Assembly: GCA_025359865.1 (NCBI GenBank)
Contig: JANYDH010000130.1
Span: forward strand, 1 to 54,891
Direction: 5' to 3'
DNA: 54,891 nucleotides
DNA from: Actinomycetes bacterium
Lineage (GTDB): Bacteria > Actinomycetota > Acidimicrobiia > Acidimicrobiales > Ilumatobacteraceae
Of the stretch, positions 16,043 to 23,972 are shown piece by piece. Positions within the stretch are counted from its first letter, which is position 1; every line of letters starts with the position of its first letter. A program made the position numbers and the translations under genes. The notes under the pieces were generated by a model that saw nothing but the letters and a program-made list of their open reading frames with translations, searched no databases and was not told the DNA's origin.

Positions 16043-17449
16043 TTACCACCAAGCATGTTCGTAATGGATGTCGGAGGTGTGTACGCCGGCCCGCTTGAGC
16101 CCGTGGCGTGCGGCTTGAAGGAGGCGTTCGGGGCCGCACAGAATGGCGACCCGCTCAGCAACATCCGGGATCGCCCGACGCAGCGATGATGCGCTGAAGG
16201 GATCCTTCACGGCGAGCGAAGCTGAAGGTCCGACAAGGGTGAGCACACGTCCGTTGGTACGCGCAGCCAATTCGACTAGTTCGTCATAGTGGATCAGGTC
16301 CTTCCGACTGCGTGCCCGGTAGAGAACCACAGGGGCGGCCGATGCGGGAAGGTCCTCGAGGAGCGCACGTGCGGGCGCAATGCCGATGCCGCCGACGACG
16401 AACATCACCTTGCGGTCGAGGGCGACGTCGGATGTGCAGACTCCGTACGGGCCTTCCACTGCGATCTTTGTGCCGACCTTCAACGACGTGATGTAGTTGG
16501 AGGCATCTCCTCGGTCTTTGATGCTGAACCGCAGGCCCTCGGTGGTGGGCGATGCAGACAGCGAGAACGGATTACAGCGCCACCACCCTGCAGCGGTGAG
16601 TGGCCGCAGGAAGCAGAACTGTCCGGCGGAACCGCGCATCTGCTGCAGCCGGCCACCAGCGAGCCGAACGGTGCACACGTCATGGCTCACCCGTTGAATC
16701 TCGGCTACTCGCAGTGGCCGCAGTGCCGCGACCATCGTGTGTCCCCAGCGGCTCCACACCAGTGTGGCGGCGACTGTCACGTGTAGCCCGATCCAGATCC
16801 AGCGGGCGATCGCGTCATCGGAAAAATCGGTGCCGGAGGTGATCGTATGGCCGAATGACAACGCGAATCCCAGGTAGGCGGTGAGGTGGAGGAAGTACCA
16901 CGCCTCGTACGCCAACCGGTTGCGGATCGACTTGAGCGAAGTAACCGTGACCACGCCGATCAACACGGCTCCGACGGTTGCGCCTGCGAAGTAGGGCACC
17001 CGGCCGGTCACATCGGCAAGGACAGCGCCCCACTGGCCGTCGACCTGCCATGCCATGATGCCAGCCGCAACGTGGACGCCGACCAACACGGCCATCGTTT
17101 CGCCGAGCACGCGATGCCAGTTGAACAGGCGGTCGAGGCCGCAGTGCCGTTCGAGAATCCGTGGGCGGGCCGCGAAGAACAACCCGAGCAGCCCGGCCGC
17201 AGATGCATACAGGCCGGTGAGCTGAGTGACACCAGTAGCAATGCCGATGGTGCCATCGCCGAACTGGGACAACCCGCCATGGATGATCCAGATTCCGGTG
17301 ATCACGGCGATGTAGATGCCAAGTGCCCAGACGAGATCAGTGTCGAGGGCCCGGGATGGCCGAGCGGGAAGCAGTCGGCGGGGCTGGTGCGTTGTCCGGC
17401 GCGTCCCGAGCTGCGTGTTCATGGGTGCCAGCGTGGGCGACGTGCTCAA
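16043..17449 (-). CDS. membrane oxidoreductase: ferric-reductase-like haem domain fused to FNR-type NAD(P)H/FAD domain
   Basis: This 468-residue protein has about six predicted membrane helices in its first 240 residues, with His in NWHRVLGE, VGVHVAAG, FLHLTAY and SFGHT suited to binding b-type haems. A soluble FNR-like module follows, with PFSLSASP for FAD, VVGGIGIAPAR for NAD(P)H and a final CGPERLL segment. This is the ferric reductase/NOX-like design that moves electrons from cytosolic NAD(P)H across the membrane. The next genes encode an exported FMN-binding protein and ApbE, so it is the probable electron donor to the flavinylated carrier. An ATG at 17422 is an alternative start. Confidence 0.88.
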   Translation of the reverse strand: MSTSPTLAPMNTQLGTRRTTHQPRRLLPARPSRALDTDLVWALGIYIAVITGIWIIHGGLSQFGDGTIGIATGVTQLTGLYASAAGLLGLFFAARPRILERHCGLDRLFNWHRVLGETMAVLVGVHVAAGIMAWQVDGQWGAVLADVTGRVPYFAGATVGAVLIGVVTVTSLKSIRNRLAYEAWYFLHLTAYLGFALSFGHTITSGTDFSDDAIARWIWIGLHVTVAATLVWSRWGHTMVAALRPLRVAEIQRVSHDVCTVRLAGGRLQQMRGSAGQFCFLRPLTAAGWWRCNPFSLSASPTTEGLRFSIKDRGDASNYITSLKVGTKIAVEGPYGVCTSDVALDRKVMFVVGGIGIAPARALLEDLPASAAPVVLYRARSRKDLIHYDELVELAARTNGRVLTLVGPSASLAVKDPFSASSLRRAIPDVAERVAILCGPERLLQAARHGLKRAGVHTSDIHYEHAWW

Positions 17450-17483
17450 GATTGACCTGTGAGGAGGGTAAGAGTTCGGTGTG

Positions 17484-17543
17484 ATGTACCGCTCGGCGAC
17501 GCCGAGGATGTCGGGGGTCGAGCGGTCAGAGCGGCCGATACAT
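17484..17543 (-). promoter_or_regulatory. structured leader or terminator region upstream of the electron-transfer operon
   Basis: Between the RmlD-like stop and the membrane oxidoreductase start, the segment can fold into nested stems. ATGTACCGCTC (17484-17494) pairs with GAGCGG and TACAT (17529-17543) around a 4-nt bulge, and CTCGGC/GCCGAG forms a small inner hairpin at 17492-17506. The two stems share three bases, so they compete or abut. It resembles no riboswitch I know, and it lacks a T-run. Confidence 0.35.
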
Positions 17544-18367
17544 CAGGCGTGCAAGACCTGCTCGATTGGACGACAGGCGAAGCCGAACGCCGCCGCCTTC
17601 GACGAGTCGAGCTCGATCCTTCCTGCCCGCCGTTGACCCTGGTCGGTCAAAGCCGAACTGAGCGAGGCGGTCGGTACCACTGCCGGGTCGTGCCCTTGCC
17701 AGCGGGCGAACCACCGGGCGAGATCGGCCCGACTCAGCACCTGCGGTCCACCGATGTGGAGGACGCCGGAGATGTCGCGTCGTTGCGCCAGCCCGGAGAT
17801 AGCCAGTGCGACGTCGTAGGCGTGCGCCGGGCACCGGTATTCGTCGGTGAAGAACCGCATCGACGACCGGCCGGACAGCGCCATGTCGACATCGGTTTGA
17901 ATCGCTGCAGACTCGGTCGTGCCGTACAGCAGTGAGGTGCGCAGGATCAGCGCGCCCGGGTGGGCGGCAGCGACGGCCCGTTCGGCCTCGGCCTTCCACG
18001 CACCGTAGTCATTCACCGGTGTCGCAGCATCGGTCTCGGTGTACGCGAGTTGGCGGCCGCCGAACACCGCGTCGCTGGACATGTGGATCAATCGTGCTCC
18101 GACAGCAGCAGCAGCCCTTGCCACGTTCGTGCTTCCGGCCACGATGTTCCGGCGGTCGCCGCGCCGGTAGGCGAGATGCACGACGGCGTGTGGCCGCCAC
18201 TCGCGGATGTCGTCGTCGATCATCTCGCGATTACAGATGTCCACCGATTGCGATCCGGGTGCGATGACCTCCCAGTCGCGTATGGCGTCGGTGCCGGTGA
18301 GGTGCCGACCGAGAAATCCTGACCCACCGGTGATGTACAGCAGCTTGCTGCGCCGCCACCATTTCAT
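17543..18367 (-). CDS. NAD-dependent epimerase/dehydratase family protein (RmlD-like sugar-nucleotide reductase)
   Basis: This is a 274-residue extended SDR. The Rossmann motif TGGSGFLGRHL is near the N-terminus, and the pattern HLAYRRGDRRNI then SSDAVFGG follows. The catalytic YGAWK provides Tyr and Lys. The layout is closest to dTDP-4-dehydrorhamnose reductase (RmlD)-type proteins, although no other dTDP-rhamnose genes are present, so the nucleotide sugar is unknown. The start at 18367 (ATG) removes an upstream extension that would overlap the divergent PHP gene. The next gene downstream begins after a 93-bp gap, so co-transcription with the flavin operon is possible but not shown. Confidence 0.8.
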   Translation of the reverse strand: MKWWRRSKLLYITGGSGFLGRHLTGTDAIRDWEVIAPGSQSVDICNREMIDDDIREWRPHAVVHLAYRRGDRRNIVAGSTNVARAAAAVGARLIHMSSDAVFGGRQLAYTETDAATPVNDYGAWKAEAERAVAAAHPGALILRTSLLYGTTESAAIQTDVDMALSGRSSMRFFTDEYRCPAHAYDVALAISGLAQRRDISGVLHIGGPQVLSRADLARWFARWQGHDPAVVPTASLSSALTDQGQRRAGRIELDSSKAAAFGFACRPIEQVLHA

Positions 18368-18435
18368 CGCTCGGCCTCGCCAGTGATCACGACCGGTCAG
18401 CGTAGGGCAGCGGCCGGTCGGTACTGTCTCACCCC

Positions 18436-19149
18436 ATGCCCTTGCCAACTGTCGCTGCCGTGGAACGCCACCCACATCTCGCCAGTGTCCTGCCGGCGGG
18501 TTGGGTGCGGGTCGATCTGCACAGCCACACGATGTGGAGTGGCGACAGCACGACCACCCCGGACGAAGTTGGGCAGGCGGTACTCGACAGTGGACTCGAC
18601 GTGGTGTGCATCACCGATCATCACGCGGTGAAGGGTGCGTTCGAACTCACCCGGCAGCTTCCCTGCCGGGTGATCATCGGTGAGGAGATGCGAACACATG
18701 CCGGCGAACTCATCGGACTGTTTTTGCGCGAGCGAATCCCGTTCGGCACTCCACCTTCGGAAGCGGCCCGCGCAATCCGTGATCAGGGCGGCGTCGTGTA
18801 CGTGCCGCATCCGTTCGATCCGATGCGGCGCAACATCACCGAGGCAGCCCTCGACGCGCTAGTGGCAGCTGGTCTCGTCGATGCGATCGAGGTGATCAAC
18901 GCAAAGACCTCGCTGCAGAGCCTGAACCGGAGGGCCGCGGAGTATGCACTGCGGCACGATCTGGCGGCCGGTGCCGGCAGTGATGCACATGTACCGCTGG
19001 CGCTCGGCGCAGCGTATGTGGAGATGCCCGACTTCGATGGCCCGACCGATTTCCTGGCCAAGTTACGCGAGGCGCGCACGGTCGGCCATCACTGGGATGA
19101 GCCGCGCAAGTGGACCGCTCGCGTGCTTCCCGGCACAACCAGCGGGTAG
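18436..19149 (+). CDS. PHP-domain metal-dependent phosphoesterase
   Basis: This 237-residue PHP protein shows the ordered metal ligands of the family: DLHSHTMWSGDS near residues 33-44, ITDHHAVKGA, GEEM, VPHPFDP and a final GSDAHVP. Related stand-alone PHP proteins hydrolyse small phosphoesters, including 3',5'-nucleoside bisphosphates and AMP-type substrates. The specific substrate here is unknown. It is divergent from the RmlD-like gene across 68 bp, and uppP begins 11 bp after its stop on the same strand, so the two are probably co-transcribed. Confidence 0.87.
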   Translation: MPLPTVAAVERHPHLASVLPAGWVRVDLHSHTMWSGDSTTTPDEVGQAVLDSGLDVVCITDHHAVKGAFELTRQLPCRVIIGEEMRTHAGELIGLFLRERIPFGTPPSEAARAIRDQGGVVYVPHPFDPMRRNITEAALDALVAAGLVDAIEVINAKTSLQSLNRRAAEYALRHDLAAGAGSDAHVPLALGAAYVEMPDFDGPTDFLAKLREARTVGHHWDEPRKWTARVLPGTTSG

Positions 19150-19160
19150 AACTGACGACC

Positions 19161-19991
19161 GTGTCAATCCTTCATGCGATCGTGCTCGGCCTCGTCCAAG
19201 GCTTCAGCGAGTTTCTGCCGATCTCCTCCAGCGGTCATCTGCTACTCGTCCCGTGGTTGTTCGGCTGGCACGACTTCGCCGACAACTCGGTCGAGAAGGC
19301 CTTTGACGTGGCCCTCCATCTGGGCACGCTCATCGCAGTGGTCGGATATTTCCGCAAGGAACTCGTGGTCTACGTTCGCGACGGCCTGCAGTTGGTGGTG
19401 CACCGCAAGCGGCCGTCGACACCCGAGGGCAAGCTGGCGTGGTTGTTGGTGGTCTCGTCGATTCCGGCTGCGGCCGTAGGCGCAGTGTTCGAAAAGACGA
19501 TCGACGAGAAGCTCGGCCGACCGGTGCTGATCGGCGTGTCGATGATCGTGTTCGGCTTGCTGCTTGGATGGAGCGACCGTCGCCGTGGAGATCGATTGAT
19601 CGATCAGTACGAATCGGGTGATGCGTTGAAGGTCGGCGCTGCCCAGATCTTGGCCTTGAACCCAGGTACGTCCCGTTCGGGGATCACCATCACTGCTGCC
19701 CGCACGCTGGGGTTCACCCGCGACGCGGCAGTCAGGATCAGCTTCTTGATGAGCATTCCGGTTACCGCCGGCGCAGTTGCTTACAAGCTGGCGAAGTTGG
19801 CCAAGGACGGCATTCCGAGCGGTCTGGGCGGTGCGATGCTCGTCGGGATCGTCACCTCGGGCCTCGCCGGGTGGCTGGCGGTGTGGGGCACGATCAAGCT
19901 GGTTCGTACGCACAGTTTCACTCCGTTCGTGATCTACCGGTTCGTGCTCGGTGTGACGGTCCTGGTCGTTGCCGCAGCGCACTGGCGCTAG
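19161..19991 (+). CDS. uppP: undecaprenyl-diphosphatase (UppP/BacA)
   Basis: UppP recycles undecaprenyl diphosphate to the monophosphate carrier for wall synthesis and confers bacitracin tolerance. This 276-residue polytopic membrane protein has the family motifs: the QGFSEFLPISSSGHL segment near the N-terminus and NPGTSRSGITI in the second half. The start is the GTG at 19161; the frame is open upstream to 19110, but that part lies over the PHP gene and lacks family sequence. The neighbourhood (an undecaprenyl enzyme beside a phosphoesterase and a sugar-nucleotide reductase) hints at cell-envelope polysaccharide work. Confidence 0.95.
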   Translation: MSILHAIVLGLVQGFSEFLPISSSGHLLLVPWLFGWHDFADNSVEKAFDVALHLGTLIAVVGYFRKELVVYVRDGLQLVVHRKRPSTPEGKLAWLLVVSSIPAAAVGAVFEKTIDEKLGRPVLIGVSMIVFGLLLGWSDRRRGDRLIDQYESGDALKVGAAQILALNPGTSRSGITITAARTLGFTRDAAVRISFLMSIPVTAGAVAYKLAKLAKDGIPSGLGGAMLVGIVTSGLAGWLAVWGTIKLVRTHSFTPFVIYRFVLGVTVLVVAAAHWR

Positions 19992-20016
19992 CGCGGCCTG
20001 TCGTTGGCGAAAACCG

Positions 20017-20589
20017 CTATGGCCTGCGCAACGCCAGCACCGCAACTTGCAGACGTGCCGCTTCGCCGACCGCAGCGGTCTGCGCGGCGGGAATCGCGAG
20101 CGCGACCGATGCCGCAGTCACATCAAGCACGAGCGCGTCGTCGGCCAGCATGGTCCCAGCACCGTAGACCGTGACATGGTCGCCTGGGCGCAGCGGCACC
20201 GTGGCGCTGGTGATCGGCACGGCGACACCGAGCCAGCCGTCGGGAAGGGCGTCGACGAGACCGTCGCCGACATCTGCCACGGTGACCTGCTCGCCGGTGG
20301 TGATTCGCTGAACCGCCGTGCGTCCCTCGGGGGAAGCGGTGACAGCGTCGGCGGGCACGGCGGCGGCCGGAAGTTCCCGGCGGGTCACGGTGACCCGGTC
20401 GCCAACAGCAATCGCTCCGGTTGCGACCCAGACCGTGCGCGTCTCACCCCACGAGTGGCGGGCTTGGTCGAGCCCGCGGATCTTGGCGTGAACCGAGGCG
20501 GCGAGTGGTACCAACAATGCGCTCACGAGCAGCCAGTACACGGCCGGGTGTCGGGCCAGAAATGTGCGAATTCGGGCAAGTAGTTGCAT
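20017..20589 (-). CDS. SAF-domain protein (CpaB/antifreeze-like fold), membrane-anchored
   Basis: This 190-residue protein has a single N-terminal membrane anchor (HPAVYWLLVSALLVPLAAS) followed by an extracellular SAF domain. Typical turns such as AIAVGDRVTVTRRELPAAAVP and TGEQVTVADV are visible, and the C-terminus is Ala/Val-rich. SAF proteins include CpaB of Flp pili, but similar short stand-alone forms occur beside fmdB in many actinomycetes with no known role. I chose the ATG at 20589, preceded by GGAGG with a 5-nt gap; a GTG two codons upstream would overlap that Shine-Dalgarno sequence. It lies downstream of the FmdB-like gene on the same strand. Confidence 0.8.
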   Translation of the reverse strand: MQLLARIRTFLARHPAVYWLLVSALLVPLAASVHAKIRGLDQARHSWGETRTVWVATGAIAVGDRVTVTRRELPAAAVPADAVTASPEGRTAVQRITTGEQVTVADVGDGLVDALPDGWLGVAVPITSATVPLRPGDHVTVYGAGTMLADDALVLDVTAASVALAIPAAQTAAVGEAARLQVAVLALRRP

Positions 20590-20670
20590 AGCCACCTCCG
20601 GGAGTCATGGGACAACGGGGGAAGTGGCGCGGCCGCCGCCGCTCGTGATGACATGAGCTTAGCGGTGGGC

Positions 20671-20706
20671 CAGCTCTCGACCAGCTCTCGACCAGCTCTT
20701 GACCAG
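20671..20706. repeat. 11-bp tandem repeat, about 3.3 copies
   Basis: The unit CAGCTCTCGAC occurs at 20671-20681 and 20682-20692, then as CAGCTCTTGAC at 20693-20703, followed by a partial CAG. It lies in the 134-bp gap between the FmdB-like stop and the SAF-protein start. An 11-bp period is close to one helical turn, so each copy would face the same side of DNA, as in some operator arrays. Confidence 0.75.
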
Positions 20707-20723
20707 CAGGGGGTCGGCAGGGG

Positions 20724-21131
20724 TCAGCCGGCGGCAACGGAGGGTTTGCTCGCCGGAGTGCTGCTGGCGGGCGCGCTGCTCGCGGGGGCACTCGGCGTCT
20801 CGCTCTTGCTGCTACTCGACCCGGAGGATGAGTCGCTGCTACTGCTCGAACTGGACGACGAGTCGGTGGTGCTCGTGCTGGAACTACCGGACGACTCGCC
20901 CGAGGTGGAGGTGGTACTCGGCTTGGAGGAACTGCCCGAACCGCTGCGGCTATCGGTCTTGTAGAAGCCGCCGCCTTTGAACGTGACGCCAACAGGGGTG
21001 AATACCTTCTTGACGGCCATGAGTGCGCCGCTCGATGGGTGCGCCACCTCGGTGAGTGTGTCGTCGCTGAACGATTGTTGGACCTCGACCGTCTCACCGG
21101 TCTCGACGAACTTGTATACGTACGTGGGCAT
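20724..21131 (-). CDS. FmdB family protein lacking the zinc-ribbon cysteines, with a Ser-rich tail
   Basis: The first 57 or so residues of this 135-residue protein follow the FmdB/zinc-ribbon pattern (MPTYVYKF, VQQSFSDDTLTE, KKVFTPVGVTFKGGGFYKTDSR). None of the four cysteines of the usual two CxxC knuckles is present. The metal site has therefore been lost although the flanking sequence is well conserved. A low-complexity Ser/Thr/Gly/Pro tail of about 75 residues follows. The start at 21131 is preceded by GGAG with a 5-nt gap; another ATG lies two codons upstream. It sits upstream of the SAF gene and is divergent from galU. The role of FmdB-like proteins is poorly known. Confidence 0.85.
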   Translation of the reverse strand: MPTYVYKFVETGETVEVQQSFSDDTLTEVAHPSSGALMAVKKVFTPVGVTFKGGGFYKTDSRSGSGSSSKPSTTSTSGESSGSSSTSTTDSSSSSSSSSDSSSGSSSSKSETPSAPASSAPASSTPASKPSVAAG

Positions 21132-21258
21132 CGGCACTCCAGCACTCGCGAAGGTTGTTCCACCGGCTCGATGCCTCCGTCCTGCTAGGCGGCTGGCAGT
21201 CGACCGGTTCGAGTGCTAAAGCGTAGCGCCCGATCGGTGCCGCCGTAACATCGATGCC

Positions 21259-22140
21259 ATGCGCGTCCATACCGCCGTCGTACCCGCTGCCGGCATGGGG
21301 ACCAGATTTCTGCCGGCGACGAAAGCCGTCCCGAAAGAGTTGCTGCCGATCCTCGATCAGCCGGCGTTACAGCTCATCATCGACGAAGCCGTAGGTGCTG
21401 GTGTCGACCACATCGTGATCGTCACCAGCCACACCAAACCGGCGATCGAGGCGTACTTTGCGCCCGCCCCCGACGTCATCGCCAAGCTCAGATCGTCGGG
21501 GCGCGAGGCGATGGCCGACCGGTTGCAGTCGATCGGTCGCGACGTGCAGGTCAGCTTCGCGTACCAGGATGAGGCCCGTGGACTGGGTCATGCGGTCGGT
21601 TGCGCCCGAGAGGCTGTCGGTGACGAGCCGTTTGCCGTCCTGCTTCCCGACGAGATCATGGGCTCGTCGGCATTGCTCGATCAGTTGGCGCGATTGTGCG
21701 AATCCACCGGTGGAAGCGTGGTCGGGCTGAAGCGGGTTCCCCATGACCAGGTCGGGTCCTATGGCGTGATCGACCCGGTCGGCGAGGCCGATGAGCGCGG
21801 CGTGATCGCCATCAAGGACATGGTCGAAAAGCCGAGCCCTGCTGATGCGCCCAGCAACCTCATCATCATCGGTCGCTACGTGCTCACACCGGACGTGTTC
21901 GATGAGATCGCCAAGGTGGCGCCAGGGGCGGGCGGCGAGATCCAACTCACCGATGCGCTGCGCGCGCAGGCCACCCGGAGCCCGTTCCACGGCGTCGTCA
22001 GCGACGTCACGCGCTACGACACCGGCAACCCGTTCGGCTGGCTCACGGCCGTCATCGAGATTGCGCTTGCCGATCCATCGATGGGTGCACCCCTCACCGA
22101 TTGGCTAGGTCAGCTGATGCGATGGAACAGCGTCGGGTAG
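21259..22140 (+). CDS. galU: UTP-glucose-1-phosphate uridylyltransferase
   Basis: GalU makes UDP-glucose from UTP and glucose-1-phosphate for glycan and glycolipid synthesis. The 293-residue protein starts with the nucleotidyltransferase signature PAAGMGTRFLPATKAVPKE near residues 9-27. It also has FAVLLPDEI, the GSYGVID substrate loop, MVEKPSP, and PGAGGEIQLTDAL near the C-terminus, all typical of bacterial GalU. Its 3' end overlaps the convergent glycolipid-binding-like gene by 31 bp. In many actinomycetes galU is followed by moeA (glp), rimJ/rimI and a sepX-like gene; the same set, with insertions, occurs here. Confidence 0.96.
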   Translation: MRVHTAVVPAAGMGTRFLPATKAVPKELLPILDQPALQLIIDEAVGAGVDHIVIVTSHTKPAIEAYFAPAPDVIAKLRSSGREAMADRLQSIGRDVQVSFAYQDEARGLGHAVGCAREAVGDEPFAVLLPDEIMGSSALLDQLARLCESTGGSVVGLKRVPHDQVGSYGVIDPVGEADERGVIAIKDMVEKPSPADAPSNLIIIGRYVLTPDVFDEIAKVAPGAGGEIQLTDALRAQATRSPFHGVVSDVTRYDTGNPFGWLTAVIEIALADPSMGAPLTDWLGQLMRWNSVG

Positions 22141-22673
22141 TCGAGTGGCAAGCCGAACTTGTCCACATCGAACTCCTGCGACCAACCGCTACTCAGGTGG
22201 GTGAATGCCCATCGGTGCGTATCGAGGCGGGTGTAGCGCTGGTGCTCCGGTTCGACCTGCAGGGTCTCGACGTCGATGGAAGCGACGATGATGTCGGCAG
22301 TATGACCGACGTGCAACGGTAGCCGTCGGATCGGCAGTGTTTGCGTGAACGGTGTGCAGGCCAAGTCGAGGTCGTAGCAGCCGTCGAGATCCGGCCGATG
22401 GGCACCGTTCATCTCGCCCCATCGTGCCGTGCCGTCGGTGGCCAACCACAGATCTGGTTCGTCGAGGTCTCGAAACAGCAGGAACTGGCGTACTTGCCAC
22501 GAGGCGTTGAGGCGCACCACATACTGGACGCGTTCGCGTCCGACGGTGCCCGAAGCGGTCCACCCCTCATTTTCCCAGATGATCGTAAACTGTTCCACGC
22601 CATCGCCCTGCCACGTGGACCATTGGGTTGTATACCCATCGGCGGGCAAGGCCAGATATGGCGAAGGGTTCAT
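22110..22673 (-). CDS. putative glycolipid-binding family protein
   Basis: This 187-residue, Trp-rich, beta-strand-rich protein (WQGDGVEQFTIIWENEGWTASGTV, then DLWLATDGTARW and GCYDLDLACTPFTQTLPIRRL) matches the putative glycolipid-binding family found in mycobacteria and other actinomycetes. There is no signal peptide. Function is unproven; the name comes from structural similarity in that family. The start at 22673 is chosen because the 17 residues upstream are Arg-rich and do not match. It is convergent with galU (31-bp overlap) and divergent from moeA (42-bp gap). Confidence 0.7.
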   Translation of the reverse strand: MNPSPYLALPADGYTTQWSTWQGDGVEQFTIIWENEGWTASGTVGRERVQYVVRLNASWQVRQFLLFRDLDEPDLWLATDGTARWGEMNGAHRPDLDGCYDLDLACTPFTQTLPIRRLPLHVGHTADIIVASIDVETLQVEPEHQRYTRLDTHRWAFTHLSSGWSQEFDVDKFGLPLDYPTLFHRIS

Positions 22674-22715
22674 CTCCCTACTGTGCCAGCCCGAGCGGCG
22701 GGTACGGTTGCCGGC

Positions 22716-23927
22716 GTGATTCATGAGTCAGAAGCCCGCGAATACGTGCTCGAGCGTTGCCGCGTCCTCACCGCGACCCCTACCCCGCTCTCGCTGCTGA
22801 CCGGTCTGGTGTTGGCCCAACCGGTGGCAGCTACCCAGGACGTACCACCGTTCGCCAATTCGGCTGTCGATGGGTATGCAGTTCGGTCCGTCGACGTCGC
22901 GGACGTTCCGGTTGTGCTCGACGTGATAGCCGAGCTCGCGGCCGGGGCCCATACCACGATGGTGGTGGGGCCAGGACAGGCGATTCGGATCATGACCGGT
23001 GCGCCAATGCCTGACGGTGCCGACGCGTCGGTGATGGTGGAAGACACCGAGCGGGTGGATGGTGGAATCCGCGTGCGCATCGGCCGCAGCGTGCCGTGCG
23101 GTGCAGCCGTGCGAACCGCCGGCGACGATGTGCTGGCCGGCACCGAACTGTTTCAGCCGGGTGCAGTGGTCACGCCGATGGTGGCAGGTGTGCTCGCCAG
23201 CGTCAATGCACGCCTCGTGCTGGCTGTCCCACGGCCGCGAGTGGCAGTGCTCTCCACGGGAGATGAGTTGGTCGACGATGGCTCACCGCTGCAACGTGGT
23301 CAGATCCGCGAGAGCAACAAGACGATGTTGCTCGGCATGGTGGCCGAAGCCGGCTGTGTGCCGGTGGACTTCGGTATCGTGCGCGACGACGAGACCGTGT
23401 TGGAGGCCGTGCTGCGCGATGCAGCCGAATCCTGCGACGCAGTCGTCACGAGTGGTGGGGTCAGCATGGGCGACTACGACGTGGTGAAGGCGGTGCTGGC
23501 GCGGATCGCGACCATGAGGTGGATGCAGATTGCGATCAAACCGGCCAAACCGTTTGCGTTCGGGTTGCTCGGCCCTCGGAACGTGCCCGTGTTCGGACTA
23601 CCGGGCAATCCGGTCAGTTCGATGGTCAGCTTTGAACTATTCGCCCGACCGGCCCTCAAGAAGATGGCGGGCCACACGGCGATTGATCGTCCCGTGTTGC
23701 AAGCCGTGGCTGCTCGACCCATCCAAAGGCGGCCAGACGGCAAGACTCACTACGTGCGCGTGAGCGGCGAATTCGGTGCCGATGGGCGCTATCACGTCGA
23801 CACGGTCGGAGGTCAGGGTAGCCATCAGCTCGCTGCGTCTGCTGCAGCGCAGGCGTTGGCGGTGGTTCCCGATGGCGATGGAGTAGCAGCAGATGGCACA
23901 GTTTCGGTGATGCTGCTGCGGTTGTGA
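22716..23927 (+). CDS. moeA: MoeA/Glp family protein: molybdopterin molybdenumtransferase
   Basis: MoeA inserts molybdate into adenylylated molybdopterin. This 403-residue protein has the family's domains: DVPPFANSAVDGYAVR near the N-terminus, the MoCF-like domain with VLSTGDELVDDG, RESNKTML, VTSGGVSMGDYDVV and GLPGNPVSSMVSFELF, and a C-terminal beta-barrel with THYVRV. The GTG at 22716 is the natural start. It is followed by moaA and, further on, moaC, supporting a cofactor role. It is also the gene next to galU, the position held by Glp, a MoeA paralogue that binds FtsZ in Corynebacterium. It could have either or both roles. Confidence 0.9.
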   Translation: MIHESEAREYVLERCRVLTATPTPLSLLTGLVLAQPVAATQDVPPFANSAVDGYAVRSVDVADVPVVLDVIAELAAGAHTTMVVGPGQAIRIMTGAPMPDGADASVMVEDTERVDGGIRVRIGRSVPCGAAVRTAGDDVLAGTELFQPGAVVTPMVAGVLASVNARLVLAVPRPRVAVLSTGDELVDDGSPLQRGQIRESNKTMLLGMVAEAGCVPVDFGIVRDDETVLEAVLRDAAESCDAVVTSGGVSMGDYDVVKAVLARIATMRWMQIAIKPAKPFAFGLLGPRNVPVFGLPGNPVSSMVSFELFARPALKKMAGHTAIDRPVLQAVAARPIQRRPDGKTHYVRVSGEFGADGRYHVDTVGGQGSHQLAASAAAQALAVVPDGDGVAADGTVSVMLLRL

Positions 23928-23972
23928 CCGTTCGTCATCGGCTAACCGGGCACCCAGCGGTAGGGTTGCCGG

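Noticed and set aside
20584-20964. Plus-strand frame with Leu/Glu/Asp-rich sequence, looking like a membrane/acidic protein
   Set aside because: It is the antisense image of the Ser-rich tail of the FmdB-like protein; Ser codons read on the other strand give Leu/Glu/Asp patterns.
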